DNA of 64,000 nucleotides from the NCBI RefSeq assembly GCF_026230105.1, contig NC_079482.1:8308001-8372000 (forward strand), read 5' to 3'. A model generated the notes under the pieces. The model saw nothing but the letters and a program-made list of their open reading frames with translations, was not told the origin of the DNA and did no database searches. A program made the position numbers and the translations under genes. Positions 36,160 through 48,260 of the stretch are shown one piece after another (position 1 is the stretch's first letter; each line of letters opens with the position of its first letter). This DNA is from Diorhabda sublineata. Lineage: Eukaryota > Arthropoda > Insecta > Coleoptera > Chrysomelidae.

Positions 36160-36965
36160 TGCATTTCTTGTATCGATGAAATAAACATTTTTCTTCAAAT
36201 TCTCATTAACATTTCCAAGAATGTTTCCCAACTACTTAGGTTTCAGTTTCAGCAATTGCATCTGCATTTGACTGAATTTCTTACCGGCAAGCATTTTTTC
36301 ATATCAGCGAATAGCTAGTAGTCACTGGAGGCCAGATCTGGATTATAGGTGGATGAGGGAAAGATTCGAAGTGTAATTTGTTCAATTTAACCATCGTTGC
36401 CTTCGATTTGTGAATCGGTGCATTGTCTTGGTGAAACAGTGTTTTTTTCCTTCAGATAGTCGATAAACGATATTCCTTGCGCATCCCAAAATACTTAAGC
36501 CATAATCTTCCCAGGTGACTGTTCTGCATTTAGGGCGTGGTTCACCGGAAGCAGTCCACTCAGATGATAATCGTTTTCATTCTGGAGTGAAGTGATAGAT
36601 CCAGGTTTCATCCATTGTCACCTATGTATGCGAAACATCTGATTTATTACGTGTAAACATGGCCAAACACTGCTCTGAACCATCAACAAGTTATTTTTGA
36701 TTGACTGTAAGTAAACGCGGCACCCACTTTAAAAAAACTTTCTCATGGTCAAATGTTCTTGCATAATTGAAAACACACTTAAATCTTTACGGTCTCCTAA
36801 GCTTTCTCAAGCAATTTCAATTAAAGATTAGATATATCCAACTTATGGATTCGTTTCATGTTTCTGGAGTAACCACCTCAATTGAACTACCAGAAAGTTC
36901 ACCATCATCGGTGTCTGTACAACCACGTCATCAACAAATCAATAACAAATGCCATTGCTGAGTTT
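36160..36965 (-). pseudogene. Mariner transposase, nearly full-length but riddled with stops
   Basis: On the - strand, right to left, the pieces follow mariner order. First DDGELSGSSIEVVTPET (DNA-binding hinge), then KVFLKWVPRLLTVNQK at about 36740-36700. Next come LHSRMKTIII, the S-H-L-G-R-L-W-L-K-Y-F-G block, and YLKEGKNTVS-like sequence. Then QCTDSQIEGNDG in one frame, equivalent to QDNAPIHKSKATMVK in another, with the second aspartate. The P-P-Y-S-P-D-L block is degraded (HPPIIQIWPP), followed by NADAIAETET. All parts lie in different frames. The tail and terminal repeats were not fixed. Confidence 0.75.
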
Positions 36966-37890
36966 ATACAGTTTTTTTCCATCAAGAAGCAATGATATAT
37001 TGGCACACGAAATTTTTTTAAATCCATTGTTTTGAAAATAGCAAAATGGCTGTCACTTTTTTGACTAATCGAAATGTCATGAAATTTTACACATAGCCTT
37101 TCGAAACGTCATATGTATTTGAGCCATCTGTGTGTCAGTCAAACGACTTATTAAGGGATGTTATAGCTTAAAATTAAGCTTCATTATATCTGACTGCCAT
37201 AAATGCTGTCGGTTTTCGTTGTCAATTGAAATATTAACGGTTCGTTGTTAAAATTAGATAAATTTTTTAAAAAACCACACTTAAAACGCCCCGTATGTTT
37301 TTCTCAGGTTCAACATTGAAGGTATGGATCCGTGCGTTGGCTAGATACTCCATCAGGTGTCTATAACTGATAATTTTGAGATAGAATGCGAAATTAAATT
37401 GTATGTAATTGCATGATTATCACCTGATATTGTTACAATCATTCTGTTTATTGATTTGAAATCATCCAAAAAATTTTCAATCAAAACAAATTTCGATGTT
37501 AAAGGCAAATTTGATTCATTCAACTGATGTTTTGAACAAAAAAATTATTTTTTATATGATGTAATATCAAACAAAATATAAAGAAGCATTACGGATTATA
37601 AATAGAAAAAATGTAATTCCCCTAAAAGTTTAGTAGTATAAATTATACGGATGAAACAAGAAGCTTTCGGATGAAACAGCACAAATTGAAGTTTGGTTGT
37701 TTTCCACTATTCATAAAACATATGTTATGTAACCAGCTATAAAACAAAAGAAGCATATTACTAAAATCAAATTATTCTAAAGATATTATTTACCCAATTT
37801 AATCTCAGTCAGAAACCTCATCTCAGAGACTCTTTGAATCGTAAATAGTATCAAAAATACATTGGAAAAATATTTCCAGGAACTTTTGAA
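36966..37890. other. AT-rich non-coding stretch
   Basis: Nothing coding. The part next to the mariner may hold its decayed 5' end. Confidence 0.3.
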
Positions 37891-37899
37891 ATGCGCAGC

Positions 37900-38420
37900 A
37901 CAGGAAAATGAATATGAAAGAGAAAGGGACAAGGCGACGAGAATTGAGGAATGGAGAACAGTGGCAGGAACGTCCAACAAGAAGTTAGTCACCCATTGGT
38001 AACACAGAAAAACAATAAATCACCTGGCTTAGATGTAATTTCATATAAATTTTATAAAACTTCTGGTAGTAAACTCACCGGACATCTTCACGGACTAATT
38101 CTGGACATTTGGTCGCAAGAGGAAATGCCACTATATTAAAATACCAATATACAAGAAAACAGATATGTTAATATGTACAAATTCTTCCCGTATATATGTT
38201 TGATGCACCGCATGTAAAGTATTCACATACAACTTGAATAAAAGACTACCATATAGAAGAGAGCTAATTGGTGAACACCAAACGGGATTCATACCAGATA
38301 GATCCACTACCGACCAAATATTCAACGTCATAGCGACATTAAGAAGGACGTTGGAGCATGACCTAGATATTCACGGATTTTAGGCGGGTCCATGATTCCA
38401 TTGACATCCACAAACTAGGT
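37900..38420 (+). pseudogene. RTE-like LINE reverse transcriptase remnant
   Basis: The + strand shows EVSHPLVTQKNNKSPGLDVI, the K-N-N-K-(S/A)-P-G-x-D-x-I motif at the start of LINE reverse transcriptases. It continues with FYKTSGSKLTGHLHGLIL and IWSQEEMP. After a frame change it reads RRELIGEHQTGFIPDRSTTD and QIFNVIATLRRTLEHDLDI, matching the G-E-x-Q-x-G-F-R-P-G-R-S-T-T-D-Q-I block. The catalytic F/Y-x-D-D box is not preserved downstream and stops interrupt the frame. Confidence 0.75.
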
Positions 38421-39600
38421 GTTATCATAAATGGGTCTTAAAGGTTATGCTGTTCAATATAATCATAGAATACATCATTAGAAATTTACAATTAATCTCC
38501 GAAACATACTTAGTGATAGTTTACCATCAGTGTCTGAAATTTATATTATGGTTTAGCTTGAAGCAGCGTTCTAAGTTCTATAATATTTTCATTTTATCGA
38601 TGCTTCGAGCTCAAATAAAACTATCATTGGGGTTACAGAATATTTCAATAGTACATTTAGCAAGAATTCAATCACCCCTCCTGAAACTACCACTGAGTTC
38701 TTGTTCTTTATCTGTTAAAATTTGACATTTACTTCTACATGCATTAGATATAACAATAATAGTTTGTTCTCTTATAAAATAGGTAATATTAAATATAGAC
38801 TATTGGTTTTTACAGTAAATTATTATACACAGATAGACTCCTCATATTAATTTCTAATCCAGGCTACAGTTCAGTTGGCACGAGCCAGTCCACGTTCCCT
38901 CAGAGAATTAGAGACACGTGACGGTTCTAACTAAATCGTAATTTTTTGTTGAGAACAATCCGTGTTCGTATTATCCTATTCGACATACGTGAGTAAAAAT
39001 TTCCAACACCATTTATAAAAATCGGTATTATCCATGTTGTTGTTGATAGGAGGATTAAAGACAATTTAATAATTCTGTCAAAGGTGTAAATGTGAGAATA
39101 AGAATATATATTTTTTAGATTTATCAAATTCAAAAGAATTTTCAGATCTACAATGTTTGTCCAAATAAGAATAAATGAAACTACTTTATACATTAGTAGT
39201 TGATGTAATGGATTAGTTCAAATTAAAAGTACGATCTAGTCATAAATTTTGAAAACACACTTTTTTCAGCAACAAATTTTACTAAATTTTTAAATCGAGA
39301 AACATTTATTTGATAATGATTATCTGCTCTGTTTGAATTGAAATAATGAAAGTTGTAAGTTTGGATGATTTCCAATAAAAAAGAACATCGAAATAGAAAT
39401 ATTTCAATTTTTAATTGCTATATAGTTTATATCTACAGTCACTACATAATCTGTTTTTAATTAAGATAAAATTGATAATTCAATGCAATAATATTATTCA
39501 ATCGTCGTGTCAAAAGTGACGTTAAAATTAAATGATAATGCATTATTTTGACGCAACTAAGTGATGCGGGGCTTTCTACAAATAATAATAGACTACAGAA
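38421..39600. other. AT-rich non-coding stretch
   Basis: Frames at 38447-38725 and 38927-39193 have no motifs. No repeat recognised. Confidence 0.35.
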
Positions 39601-39602
39601 TT

Positions 39603-39880
39603 GTTGACGTCACCCACCGCCATTGTTATCGCAGGTCAGGGATCACTTTCCAAAAAAAGTTTTAACTGCGTTGTTGATCGTATATTTCTGTAATTTTTTA
39701 TATTTTCTTTGATAAATTTGGCAAAAAATACCTTCTGACACAAAGACATTACTCTCTAAAACAACAGTTAACTAATTAAACACTTTTTAAATAACTTTAA
39801 AGAACACACACTACCTCACAAACTTTTGTTTGGAAAGTGAACTTTAAAATATGACGGACGTGTCGTCACGTTTCGGTTAT
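39603..39880. repeat. Candidate MITE with imperfect inverted ends
   Basis: The left end carries GACGTCACCCACCGCCATTG and later ATCACTTTCCAAAAAAAGTTT. The right end, complemented, carries GACGACACGTCCGTCAT and TTCACTTTCCAAACAAAAGTTT. The CACTTTCC blocks pair well; the outer blocks pair only loosely. The centre is AT-rich and non-coding. Confidence 0.45.
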
Positions 39881-40408
39881 CTTTTGTATCATTTTGTTCA
39901 TTTTGTGAAAATTTGTTTCAAATTCATTTTGTTGTACGTATAAGATGAATTTTATGACATATTGGAATTGGCAAATCTGATACTTACAATATCAAAGAGG
40001 AAATATAATGCGGTTTACTAGATTTTAGAAAAAACCATTAATTTTTCTGAAAATGTGGTACTCGTGTATTTTGCTGAGTTTAATAAAAAGTATAAGTCGT
40101 TCTCGGCAAAATTTGTGTGTGAGCGGTGTTAGAGACAACAAAGATGTGGGAAAACTAGTAGGATGGAAAGAACAAACGCAGATGCTGAATATTATATCGA
40201 CGACAAGATAAATAACAAGGTAACAGCAGAAAGAAGAATAACAAGTAGAGAGAAAAATACCACAGGAAGAACTATTGTGATATGACGGGTGAAGAAAATC
40301 CACCTGGAGCTTTAAATAACTGTAGTAATAATATTAATTGAAATTATGTTTTCGCGAATTTCAAACTAACTGCACTGTGTTCTCTCGTTAGTTGAGAAGC
40401 AGAGTCAG
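39881..40408. other. Non-coding stretch
   Basis: Nothing supported. The 92-codon - strand frame at 40025-40303 is antisense to a purine-rich run and has no motif. Confidence 0.3.
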
Positions 40409-40621
40409 CTATTCTGACTCTAATTTTTTAAAATAATTATCACATTTTGTGAAGTTACTCTTATATTTCGAGCTTCGGCTAACTCTTGTGTCAGCTGTTA
40501 CATGTCTTCTTGGTAAAGCTTGCAGTCTCAAACATCTATTGTATGCAAGTGTAGTTGCCCACGGCTGGCCCTGCACTGGCCTCTGACACCGATGACTTTG
40601 CCATTCCAATCGAATTGTCAA
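40409..40621 (-). pseudogene. Tc1-like transposase N-terminal fragment, copy B
   Basis: The - strand frame includes GQPWATTLAYNRCLRLQALP, then RRHVTADTRVSRSS, matching the G-R-P-R-x-T-T-x-x-x-D-R-x-L-R-L-x-A-L-R-R-R hinge between the two DNA-binding domains of Tc1-type transposases. The nucleotides around CTGCAAGCTTTACCAAGAAG match copy A at about 30341, where the corresponding stretch is CTGCAAGCTTTACGAAGAAG. Only this domain remains. Confidence 0.7.
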
Positions 40622-41150
40622 TATTTTTCAATTGACAACATGACATGAATAATTTCTTAGTAGTCCATAGTTAGCTACTACAAAATTTTCTACAAATAAC
40701 TATGAACCAATTCCGACTACCAATGCCATTTTATATGAATACCAGTTACAAAGTTTTTAATGAATTCTGTTAGCTCATAATTTTCACTTTTTGTACAGTT
40801 TCGGCAATTTTCTTTGTTTCGTTTCTACGCAACTTCCTGAAACTCAGCTTTCCATTTTCCTGGAAATCTAAGTTCGTGCTTGATGTATTAGTCATTGTGT
40901 TTTATGTATATCAAGTGAAGATTTGTTACTGAAATGGTGAATATTTAAAAATAGATGGAGAAGAATTGAACAAAATTTTTCCAATGAAGTGATATTTTAG
41001 AATCGGTAAGTAAAGGAGATTTGTGAGAAATTCTTCATTGAGTCATATTTTTATAATATAATATACAATGTGCGTGAAAATTGGAAAAAATCTGAGAAAG
41101 TATGCGAAAATTTTAGTAGATGTTTCAGTCTTCTCATGGCTTTCAATCTC
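40622..41150. other. AT-rich non-coding stretch
   Basis: Nothing recognised; it leads into the hairpin element to the right. Confidence 0.3.
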
Positions 41151-41164
41151 AACTCTAAAAACTA

Positions 41165-41410
41165 ACAAACACGCTTTCAAAGTACATCAAACTAAAAAAT
41201 TAAGGATAATTTTTAAAATAAGCTTAAAACAATAGTGAATGAAAAATACTTGTATTATTGTGAAAAAGACGTCGGGCACTCAATTTACAAGATGGAACAA
41301 AGCACTCAATGATTTCTTCACAATAATTCTGGTATTTTTCATTCATTGTTGTTTAAAGTTTATTTAAAAAAATATTTTAGCTTTTTAATTTGATGTGTTT
41401 TAAGAGTGGG
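41165..41410. repeat. Hairpin MITE-like element
   Basis: The left arm, about 41165-41264, and the complement of the right arm, about 41410-41318, match over about 95 bp with small gaps. Shared blocks are ACATCAAACTAAAAAATTAA against ACATCAAATTAAAAAGCTAA, GTGAATGAAAAATAC against AATGAATGAAAAATAC, and ATTATTGTGAA in both. The ~50-bp loop contains GCACTCAAT twice in direct orientation (41276 and 41302). It is non-coding. Confidence 0.7.
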
Positions 41411-42264
41411 TTTTTTAGTTTTTTTAACTATAATTATTTTACACTTTTTAGTTCGATTTGTTTTCAAAAATAAAAAGTTCTAGTCATTAGTACTGTAAAT
41501 CTCCAACAACATAATAAAATTTGAGGTGTTAAATTCTAAAGTTATACTGATGCAGGCAGTGTAGTAAATCTCCAATAGAGGTAACGAACGCAATTAACGT
41601 GGTGGGATATACTAACACTAATAAGCCACAAATGAGAGTTACAAACAAGTTCGGAAACAAACCAACATATAGGTTAAGCTAATATAAGCGTGTTAAAAAG
41701 TTTATATTTCTTTGGATGAGCCACAAACTTTATTTACCTTTAACTCACGAATGTTTTGTAAAATACGTATGTTTCTCTGTTATTTCATTTTTCTAATTGG
41801 CTAATCACAAAGTTATTTTCATAAGTTTGTGAACAGAAAATATTAGGGAATCAAATCTGGTGAATATGATGGCTGAGATAATAAATCGGAAAGTAGTTGG
41901 GTTGACTCTTCTTCAACAAATGCGTTTTGATGAAGTTTGGCATTAAAAAGTGTCGGCAAATTAGCAAAATATTAATCAGTTATAATTTTCTCGTTTTCCA
42001 TGCCGAAAAAACGGTTTTTGCTTTCTTGAGAGAGATTCTTTAAACATTATGAGCTTTCAGTTGAAATATTTCAGGAAGATTGTCCGCAAAAAATAGGTCA
42101 ACGGAATTCTGCATGATTTGGTGATATATTTTAAATTTTATTGTATTATTTTGGAATACTTACGGAAAAGCTGGAACAACTAATTGTTACGTTAATGTTC
42201 GATCTGTTACTTCTTAAATTTATTATAATAATAGTATATTAGTTATTATGTACATAAAAAGATT
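41411..42264. other. AT-rich non-coding stretch
   Basis: Nothing recognised apart from T-rich stretches. The last bases, complemented, supply the pol III T-run of the tRNA gene. Confidence 0.4.
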
Positions 42265-42346
42265 TGGCAGCGGTGGGATTCGAACCCACGCCTCCGAAGA
42301 GACTGGTGCCTTAAACCAGCGCCTTAGACCGCTCGGCCACGCTACC
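42265..42346 (-). tRNA. tRNA-Leu (anticodon AAG)
   Basis: Read on the - strand, the acceptor stem GGTAGCG pairs with CGCTGCC (one G-U pair) and the discriminator is A. The A box is TGGCCGAGCGG and the B box GGTTCGAATCC. The anticodon stem CTGGT/ACCAG encloses loop TTAAGGC, giving anticodon AAG (read as IAG after editing). The long variable arm (CTCTTCGGAG) is as expected for a type II tRNA-Leu. A TTTTT run about 4 bases past the gene is the pol III terminator. There is no intron. An identical copy lies about 0.8 kb to the right. Confidence 0.97.
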
Positions 42347-43100
42347 TATATGACATTTAACGTAAAATAATCACGTATTTTCTGAGGAATTTTAAAAATA
42401 GTTCAAACTGTTATCAATTTCTATGAAATATAATATATAATAATACTTTTACTTACCTTTATAACATATTTTGGTAAAAGAATCAATAATGAAATTTTAC
42501 TGCGGTTATTGTTTTGTCGAAATTATTTGATTTGAAAAAATCTCGACAAAATAGGAATTATGAAAAACCTGAAAATGTGCGTTGGAAACAACTTCAACTA
42601 TGAATCAATTCTACTTCTTTTGACAGTGCCTAATTAACCGTGAAAATCTAAATTTTAGGTTATCACTTCTAATTGTTCGTGTATTAAGTGGAGTAAACGT
42701 CAAACAATCTAAAACAACTGTTAAATAAACACGAATAAAATGTAATAAGATTCTATAATTTCATCTTATTCAATTATAGTGATAATGTTAGTGTGGAATC
42801 GAACGGTTATTTTCAATATAATTGGTCAGTTATTTTTGGTCCATTGTAACCTTGCACTGCAGATAAAACCACATTTCCGTATCCTCCATAATAATTCTCG
42901 ATTAATTTCTCTCGCTCATGTTAAAAAGTCTATTTTATATCTATTATTATGTCAGTAAAATTCAAATTTAATAATCCTATACTTTATCAATATCAAAACT
43001 TCTATATCAATGTGTGTAGTTTATGGGTGCGGTACAATGAATATGTAAATAAAAAATGTAACAATTATTATATTTCTTCTTACATATATGGAAAATAAAA
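42347..43100. other. AT-rich spacer between the tRNA genes
   Basis: No gene or repeat recognised. Confidence 0.4.
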
Positions 43101-43182
43101 TGGCAGCGGTGGGATTCGAACCCACGCCTCCGAAGAGACTGGTGCCTTAAACCAGCGCCTTAGACCGCTCGGCCACGCTACC
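43101..43182 (-). tRNA. tRNA-Leu (anticodon AAG), second copy
   Basis: Identical over all 82 bases to the copy at 42265-42346, on the same strand. The flanks on both sides are unrelated, so any duplicated flanking DNA has diverged or the copy moved alone. TTTT follows one base after the discriminator. All features of a working nuclear tRNA-Leu gene are kept. Confidence 0.97.
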
Positions 43183-46100
43183 TTGTAATCCTACTCACAT
43201 AAAATACATTCAAAAATAAAGGAAGAATGAAAATCAATTGACTTGCAAAAAAATTGTCAACGTGACAATGCTTTCACATTTTGAAAAATATCAGAAGAAA
43301 TTAATAAAGGTTTCAAAGATTAGTAAAACGCTTTCACAAAAGTAAGAAGAAGCGACATGTGGGACAGTTTAAGAAAATAATAAAGTTGAAACATACAACA
43401 TAGAATCTTTATATTTTAATGGAATAAAAGAAGGGGTGAGCTCATTACTATTCTTCATAGTAATAGAAGATAAAAATACAAAAAAACCGTGCAAGCTCAG
43501 CAAAAAAGGAAAATAGGAAATTAATTTCGAAACACCACTTGAGCTCCTACGGTACTGATTGGTGGATCCGAACACAAACTGCATAATCCGTTCCAGAAAA
43601 AAAGCTAGAAAAAATTTTTATGGAAATCAGCATCGATAATAGTTAATATATGGTTCTTTTTTCGAAAAAAAAGCACAACAATAAGGAAAAATAACTTGGA
43701 AACGGAACAAGAAAAGCTGCAGAAGCTGAAAATATATATGATACGGCAACAAAAGTAATAGCATCATCACAAAAATAAAATTACTCAAATGAATAGAAGT
43801 AATCATAAGAAGAGGCCGAGCCAGAAACGAGACAAAACAGCTGATTCAATTCAAAGATATCTGGGCTGATTAGACCATATTATATAGAAATAACGAAAAC
43901 ATAAATGCTATGAAATCAGAATACAAGGAATTAATAGTACAAAGCAGCCACGATATAATACTAAGTTCGGAAAGCGATAGAAAAACGATGCGTCCATTAG
44001 AGAGAAATTAGACGACTATTAGCACAAAATAGGAATTTTTGGAAGAGATATATAAAGTAAATACAAAACTAACAATTGGGTAATGGAGCATAAATTTGAT
44101 ATATTGCATTTATAATGTCCTACACTTGAAGATAACTTGACAATTGAATAAATAATTAGAAGAAATATTAAATATATTATCTGTTGATGTTTGAAATTCA
44201 CATTACGATTAGATCCCGAACATCTTGTATTATTTATCAGCATTGTTGACGGCCGAAAAGTATGTTTGATATTTAAAAATATTTGAACGACTAAAGACAA
44301 AGTTTTGATAATGGAATGGTATGACAACAAATTAATTAGATGTGATTATGTAGTTAATTAAGCTGGAATTTCTACAACCGTTGGTGATATACATTTAAAC
44401 ACACTTCAACACAAAAACTATTTACACCGCTATTCTCTTCTGTGTGTGTATAATTATTGTATGTGTGTCAACTTGCATCTAAATTTCAAAAAATAAACAA
44501 ATAATTTAGTTTTGCCATTTACCAATCGTGGAGCAAATGTAATAAAAATGTGTCATTACTATCAATATCAATTGTTAAGATAAATAATCATTTGTTTCCC
44601 AAACGCTTTCCTGATGTGTGTTGTAAATGAAAGAATTTTGTAAAATTGAATGCATCAAATTATCGCTTGGTAGAGCATCATTTTCTGCTAAGTAATTTTA
44701 CAAATTTCAATAGGAAACATGTGTAGTATAAAGCTATTTCATCTATTCCTATCGTCGAAGATCATAAGTTAATATTCCGAGGGCTGATGCCTTAATATCT
44801 AGCAATTTACATATAGAAAAGTCATTGGAATTTTCAGACTCCAGAGAATATTAGTAGTTATGACTAAGAAAAATCGGGTTTTTTCACTGTAGCTGGAACT
44901 AGTAAGAACAATTTAACACCTAGGGAAATTGTTATGTATCAAGTTTATCGGAATACAACAGCCAAAAATGAAAAACATTTTGAAGAATACCAACGAGCAA
45001 TTAAATGAAATTAAAAAATTTGAGTGTATAGAATAAAGTTTAAAAAATGTTACGAAAGAATTCATTGATTCACAGTTAAGACAGTACAGCAAAACGATGG
45101 ACTATGCAGGATAAAACTTCTCTCTCTTTTTATGTACAAAAGAAGTGTCTACAAACTTTTATTTTATTTCAGCTATGATAAATTGATATAGTTTAGTCAT
45201 TTTACTACTAAAATGTATCAATATTGCTCATTTTTGACACATGCTTTTTATCGTGAATTTAGGAAACTGTGAGATCAGAATTGGGTGGAAATGAATAACA
45301 TAGAATAGAGTAGATATTCTGTGTTGTAAATTTAAATGAACCGCGAAAATATATTAGTTTTGTCACGTATCATCGAGGGCACTAGAATCTGAAATCCGCC
45401 ATGTTGTTTCCACTGAATAACAACTAAGTTTGTATGTCTTCTTAAGGTATGCTCTGTATGTGTGCTAGTGTAGAGGTGGTAGGGAATACTGTATTCAGCT
45501 GGAGCTAATAATTATTAATATTACTTTTGATGAAGTAGAAATGCCTAGTAGTAATTCTCCAATTAAGTACAACAGAAAATTTGCTACACACAAAATCAAA
45601 GGGGAAGTACAAGAATTATAAATCGTCCTTACGTTGTCCTTACTATGGGTTTTCTATTTACAAAAATATTCCCAATGAGTGTTTGAGATTAACGTTTGGA
45701 GTTTTACTACCCTCACTTTGATTTTTATAAAGCAAAAATTGGTTAAAAATAAATAGATAAATGATAAAAACAATGCATGTATTTGACACATTTAATAGTT
45801 TGGCATATTCACCCGTTTATTCGACGCATTTCTTTTATATAAAAATCGCAATCTAGTCATAAAAGTTATAAGAACAATAATGTAGCTCATATTCAAAGAA
45901 ACTGATAAAGCTGAATTAAATAAACAATAAACTAATTTGAGGAAAAATTCTTAGGACCTATTTATTTTTCAAATTTGAGTTATATTACTGAACGTACTTC
46001 ACATAACAACGGTTATCACGAAAATTTACACAATGAATTTAATTAATTTTACGAAAAATAATATTTGGTAGGCAATGGTTATCTTCAGATATCATTGGAT

Positions 46101-47770
46101 GTTATGTGTTCCCATTATCTTCACTGGAATTAACATGCTAAAAGGTCAATATTTCAATATCATAGTATTAACATTTAAGCAGGGTATATATATATTTTAT
46201 TAGACGTGGTTAGTCATTACAGCTTAGTAGACAGACGTTACGTATTCAATAAAAATAAATTGTAAGTACTACATTAATTTTTTATTCAATTTACTACCAG
46301 GAAGCAATATAATAAGTAATAATATTTCTATAAAGAGCTACTTTCTAAATTTTGTATTGGAACTAGATTTTTTTAATTCAATTCTATACAACCATTTTAT
46401 AGTATTATAAATACACCCTCTATATAAAGTTGTGTGGTTATAATTGAAGTGTTAATCAAATTTCCTTGTCCTTGTGACTATCTATCGATTTATTATAAAC
46501 AGAGAAAGTTTAAAGAACGATTTTCAGAATGATTTTCTCAATTAATTGAAAATTATAACAACCCTTGATTCATGTTGCAAACGATAGAACGGGAAATCAT
46601 TATTAATATATACATTTTATAATTTATAAAAAATAATTCAGAATTATACAGAATATCAAATTTTTAAAACAATTTCCCTTGCTATCTCTAAAATATATAC
46701 GTTACTGTACTTGAAATTTCAAAAAACTTAAGCTACCAAACAACTTTAATTTAAAGCAGATACGGTGGCCAGTTTATGGTTCCATTATTTTATATCAACA
46801 TAATTTTCTGAAAAATAGGTAAATATATTGATCATATTAATTATTTCATCAAAAAAATGTCAATTATAAAATGCATAAGTTGTTGTTTTCTTAGTTTACT
46901 TAAATATTTTTTATAATGTGTCAAAATTTAAAAACTAAACTTTTGATAGCATTAAAAAAGTTATACCCAAAACACGTTCACTTAATAGGTAATTCGTAAC
47001 GAATAATTCTTTATAATGTTATATTGTGAGTCTAATTCAATTCTGGGATTTTACATTATTCAAACTGTTAGTTTGAATATTATATATCCTCTGTTTTGAT
47101 ATAATTTTCCCACTAACTTCTAATCAACCTATCGACTTGAAATTTTGCATTAAAAATTGTTGAAATATTTAATATTTTGTGAATTAATCAATTTAGTTTT
47201 CAAATGAAACAAAATTTTGCATTTTTGTCATTATGTAATACTATTTTCAATCAAATAACTTGATTTTACAAATTTAATAACGATATTTTTAGAAAAGAAA
47301 CCTATGATATATCGAATCTTATTATAATATATAATGATTAATAAAGTGCATCATAAAACGAGATTCCAGAAATATAAAATTTATCAAAAAAATGACAAAA
47401 GAGAATATACCACCTTTTATACAGGTTAATTTTACCTAATAACGAAATTTTGTCGTCAAGCGCAATAAACACTTTTTGCAAGATTTGCATACAATATTTT
47501 TTCTATGTTCATGAAAGAAAATGTTTTATTTAGGTGCAGAAAAAGCGTAATTTAAGAGCAAAATATTTAATAATTACTTAACACTATCGGTTAACTTTGA
47601 GAAAGCTAGAAACTAGTAATTAGGAATAATTTAAATTATACACTATTTGTATCATCAATATTAAAAGTAAATGTACAATTTTTGCAATTTTCAATATCAA
47701 TATTTCTTAGTGAATTATTTTCTAATTCTTCATCTTGATTTGGGACTTATCTAAATGTACTAGTACTTGG
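43183..47770. other. AT-rich stretch, no gene; dispersed repeat copy 3
   Basis: No coding gene supported over 4.6 kb. Copy 3 of the dispersed repeat (GGAATTTCTACAACCGTTGG, then ACTATTTACACCGC) is at about 44363-44460. The purine-rich segment at 43390-44030 has the base style of the RTE-like remnants elsewhere in the window but no readable motif. At about 45400, ATCCGCCATGTTGTTTCC is a GC-richer patch. Confidence 0.4.
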
Positions 47771-47779
47771 TATCTATAC

Positions 47780-48260
47780 ATTGTCATTTTCTTCAGCTTG
47801 AAATATTTGTTTTGCAACATTGAGCTTGTTTGCAAGTGATATAGCTCTGCGTATCCCTCCGCTACTGTCGCCGATTTCCATCCGCCGTATCGTTTGAGCT
47901 CTAGTAAATCTGCTCAAGTATCTGCAATAAGTGTTGTGGATGATATCTCGAAGCAGTGATTTGTGTATAGCTCAGGATTCTCCAAATTCACAAGTTTTGC
48001 AATATCATACGGGATTTCAGCAAACGTGTTTACGCCAATAGCTTGGACGGTGCAATTTTCATTTCGGTGTGAAATGTGAAATATGACTGGGACGTAATTT
48101 CGTGTATTTAGGGTATATATCGATCAAATTTATTACTTCTTCAACTTCACCTCTAAAGACAAAACTTCGTTTATTAATTAAATATTTAATTTCAACATTG
48201 AGAAGATTTGTTTGATGAAGAATTGATTGAGGAAATACAGAAAATTTCAAAACAAGCTTA
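47780..48260 (-). pseudogene. Crypton-type tyrosine recombinase, C-terminal catalytic part, broken
   Basis: Read on the - strand, 48250-48059 contains NLIDIYPKYTKLRPSHISHF. After a frame change come VQAIGVNTFAEIPYDIAKLV, then NPELYTNHCFEISSTTLIAD, and after an in-frame TGA (about 47920), ADLLELKRYGGWKSATVAEGY. The last block is the hallmark of tyrosine recombinases (L-K-R-H-G-G-W-x-S-x-x-V-A-E-x-Y), with the nucleophilic tyrosine codon at 47851-47853. In the H-x-x-R box the usual H-C-F-R reads H-C-F-E, so the catalytic arginine is lost. Together with the stop and frameshift, this copy is dead. The N-terminal half of the same type lies at 1-317. Confidence 0.75.

Noticed and set aside
40025..40303. 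92-codon - strand frame, Cys/Ser/Phe rich with a secreted look
   Set aside because: No motif, no cysteine pattern of a known family, and antisense to a purine-rich run.
43390..44030. Additional RTE-like LINE fragment
   Set aside because: Base style is similar, but no conserved motif could be read in any frame.
46120..46270. LTR-like stretch ending in AATAAAAATAAATTG
   Set aside because: No partner LTR, primer-binding site or coding sequence nearby.
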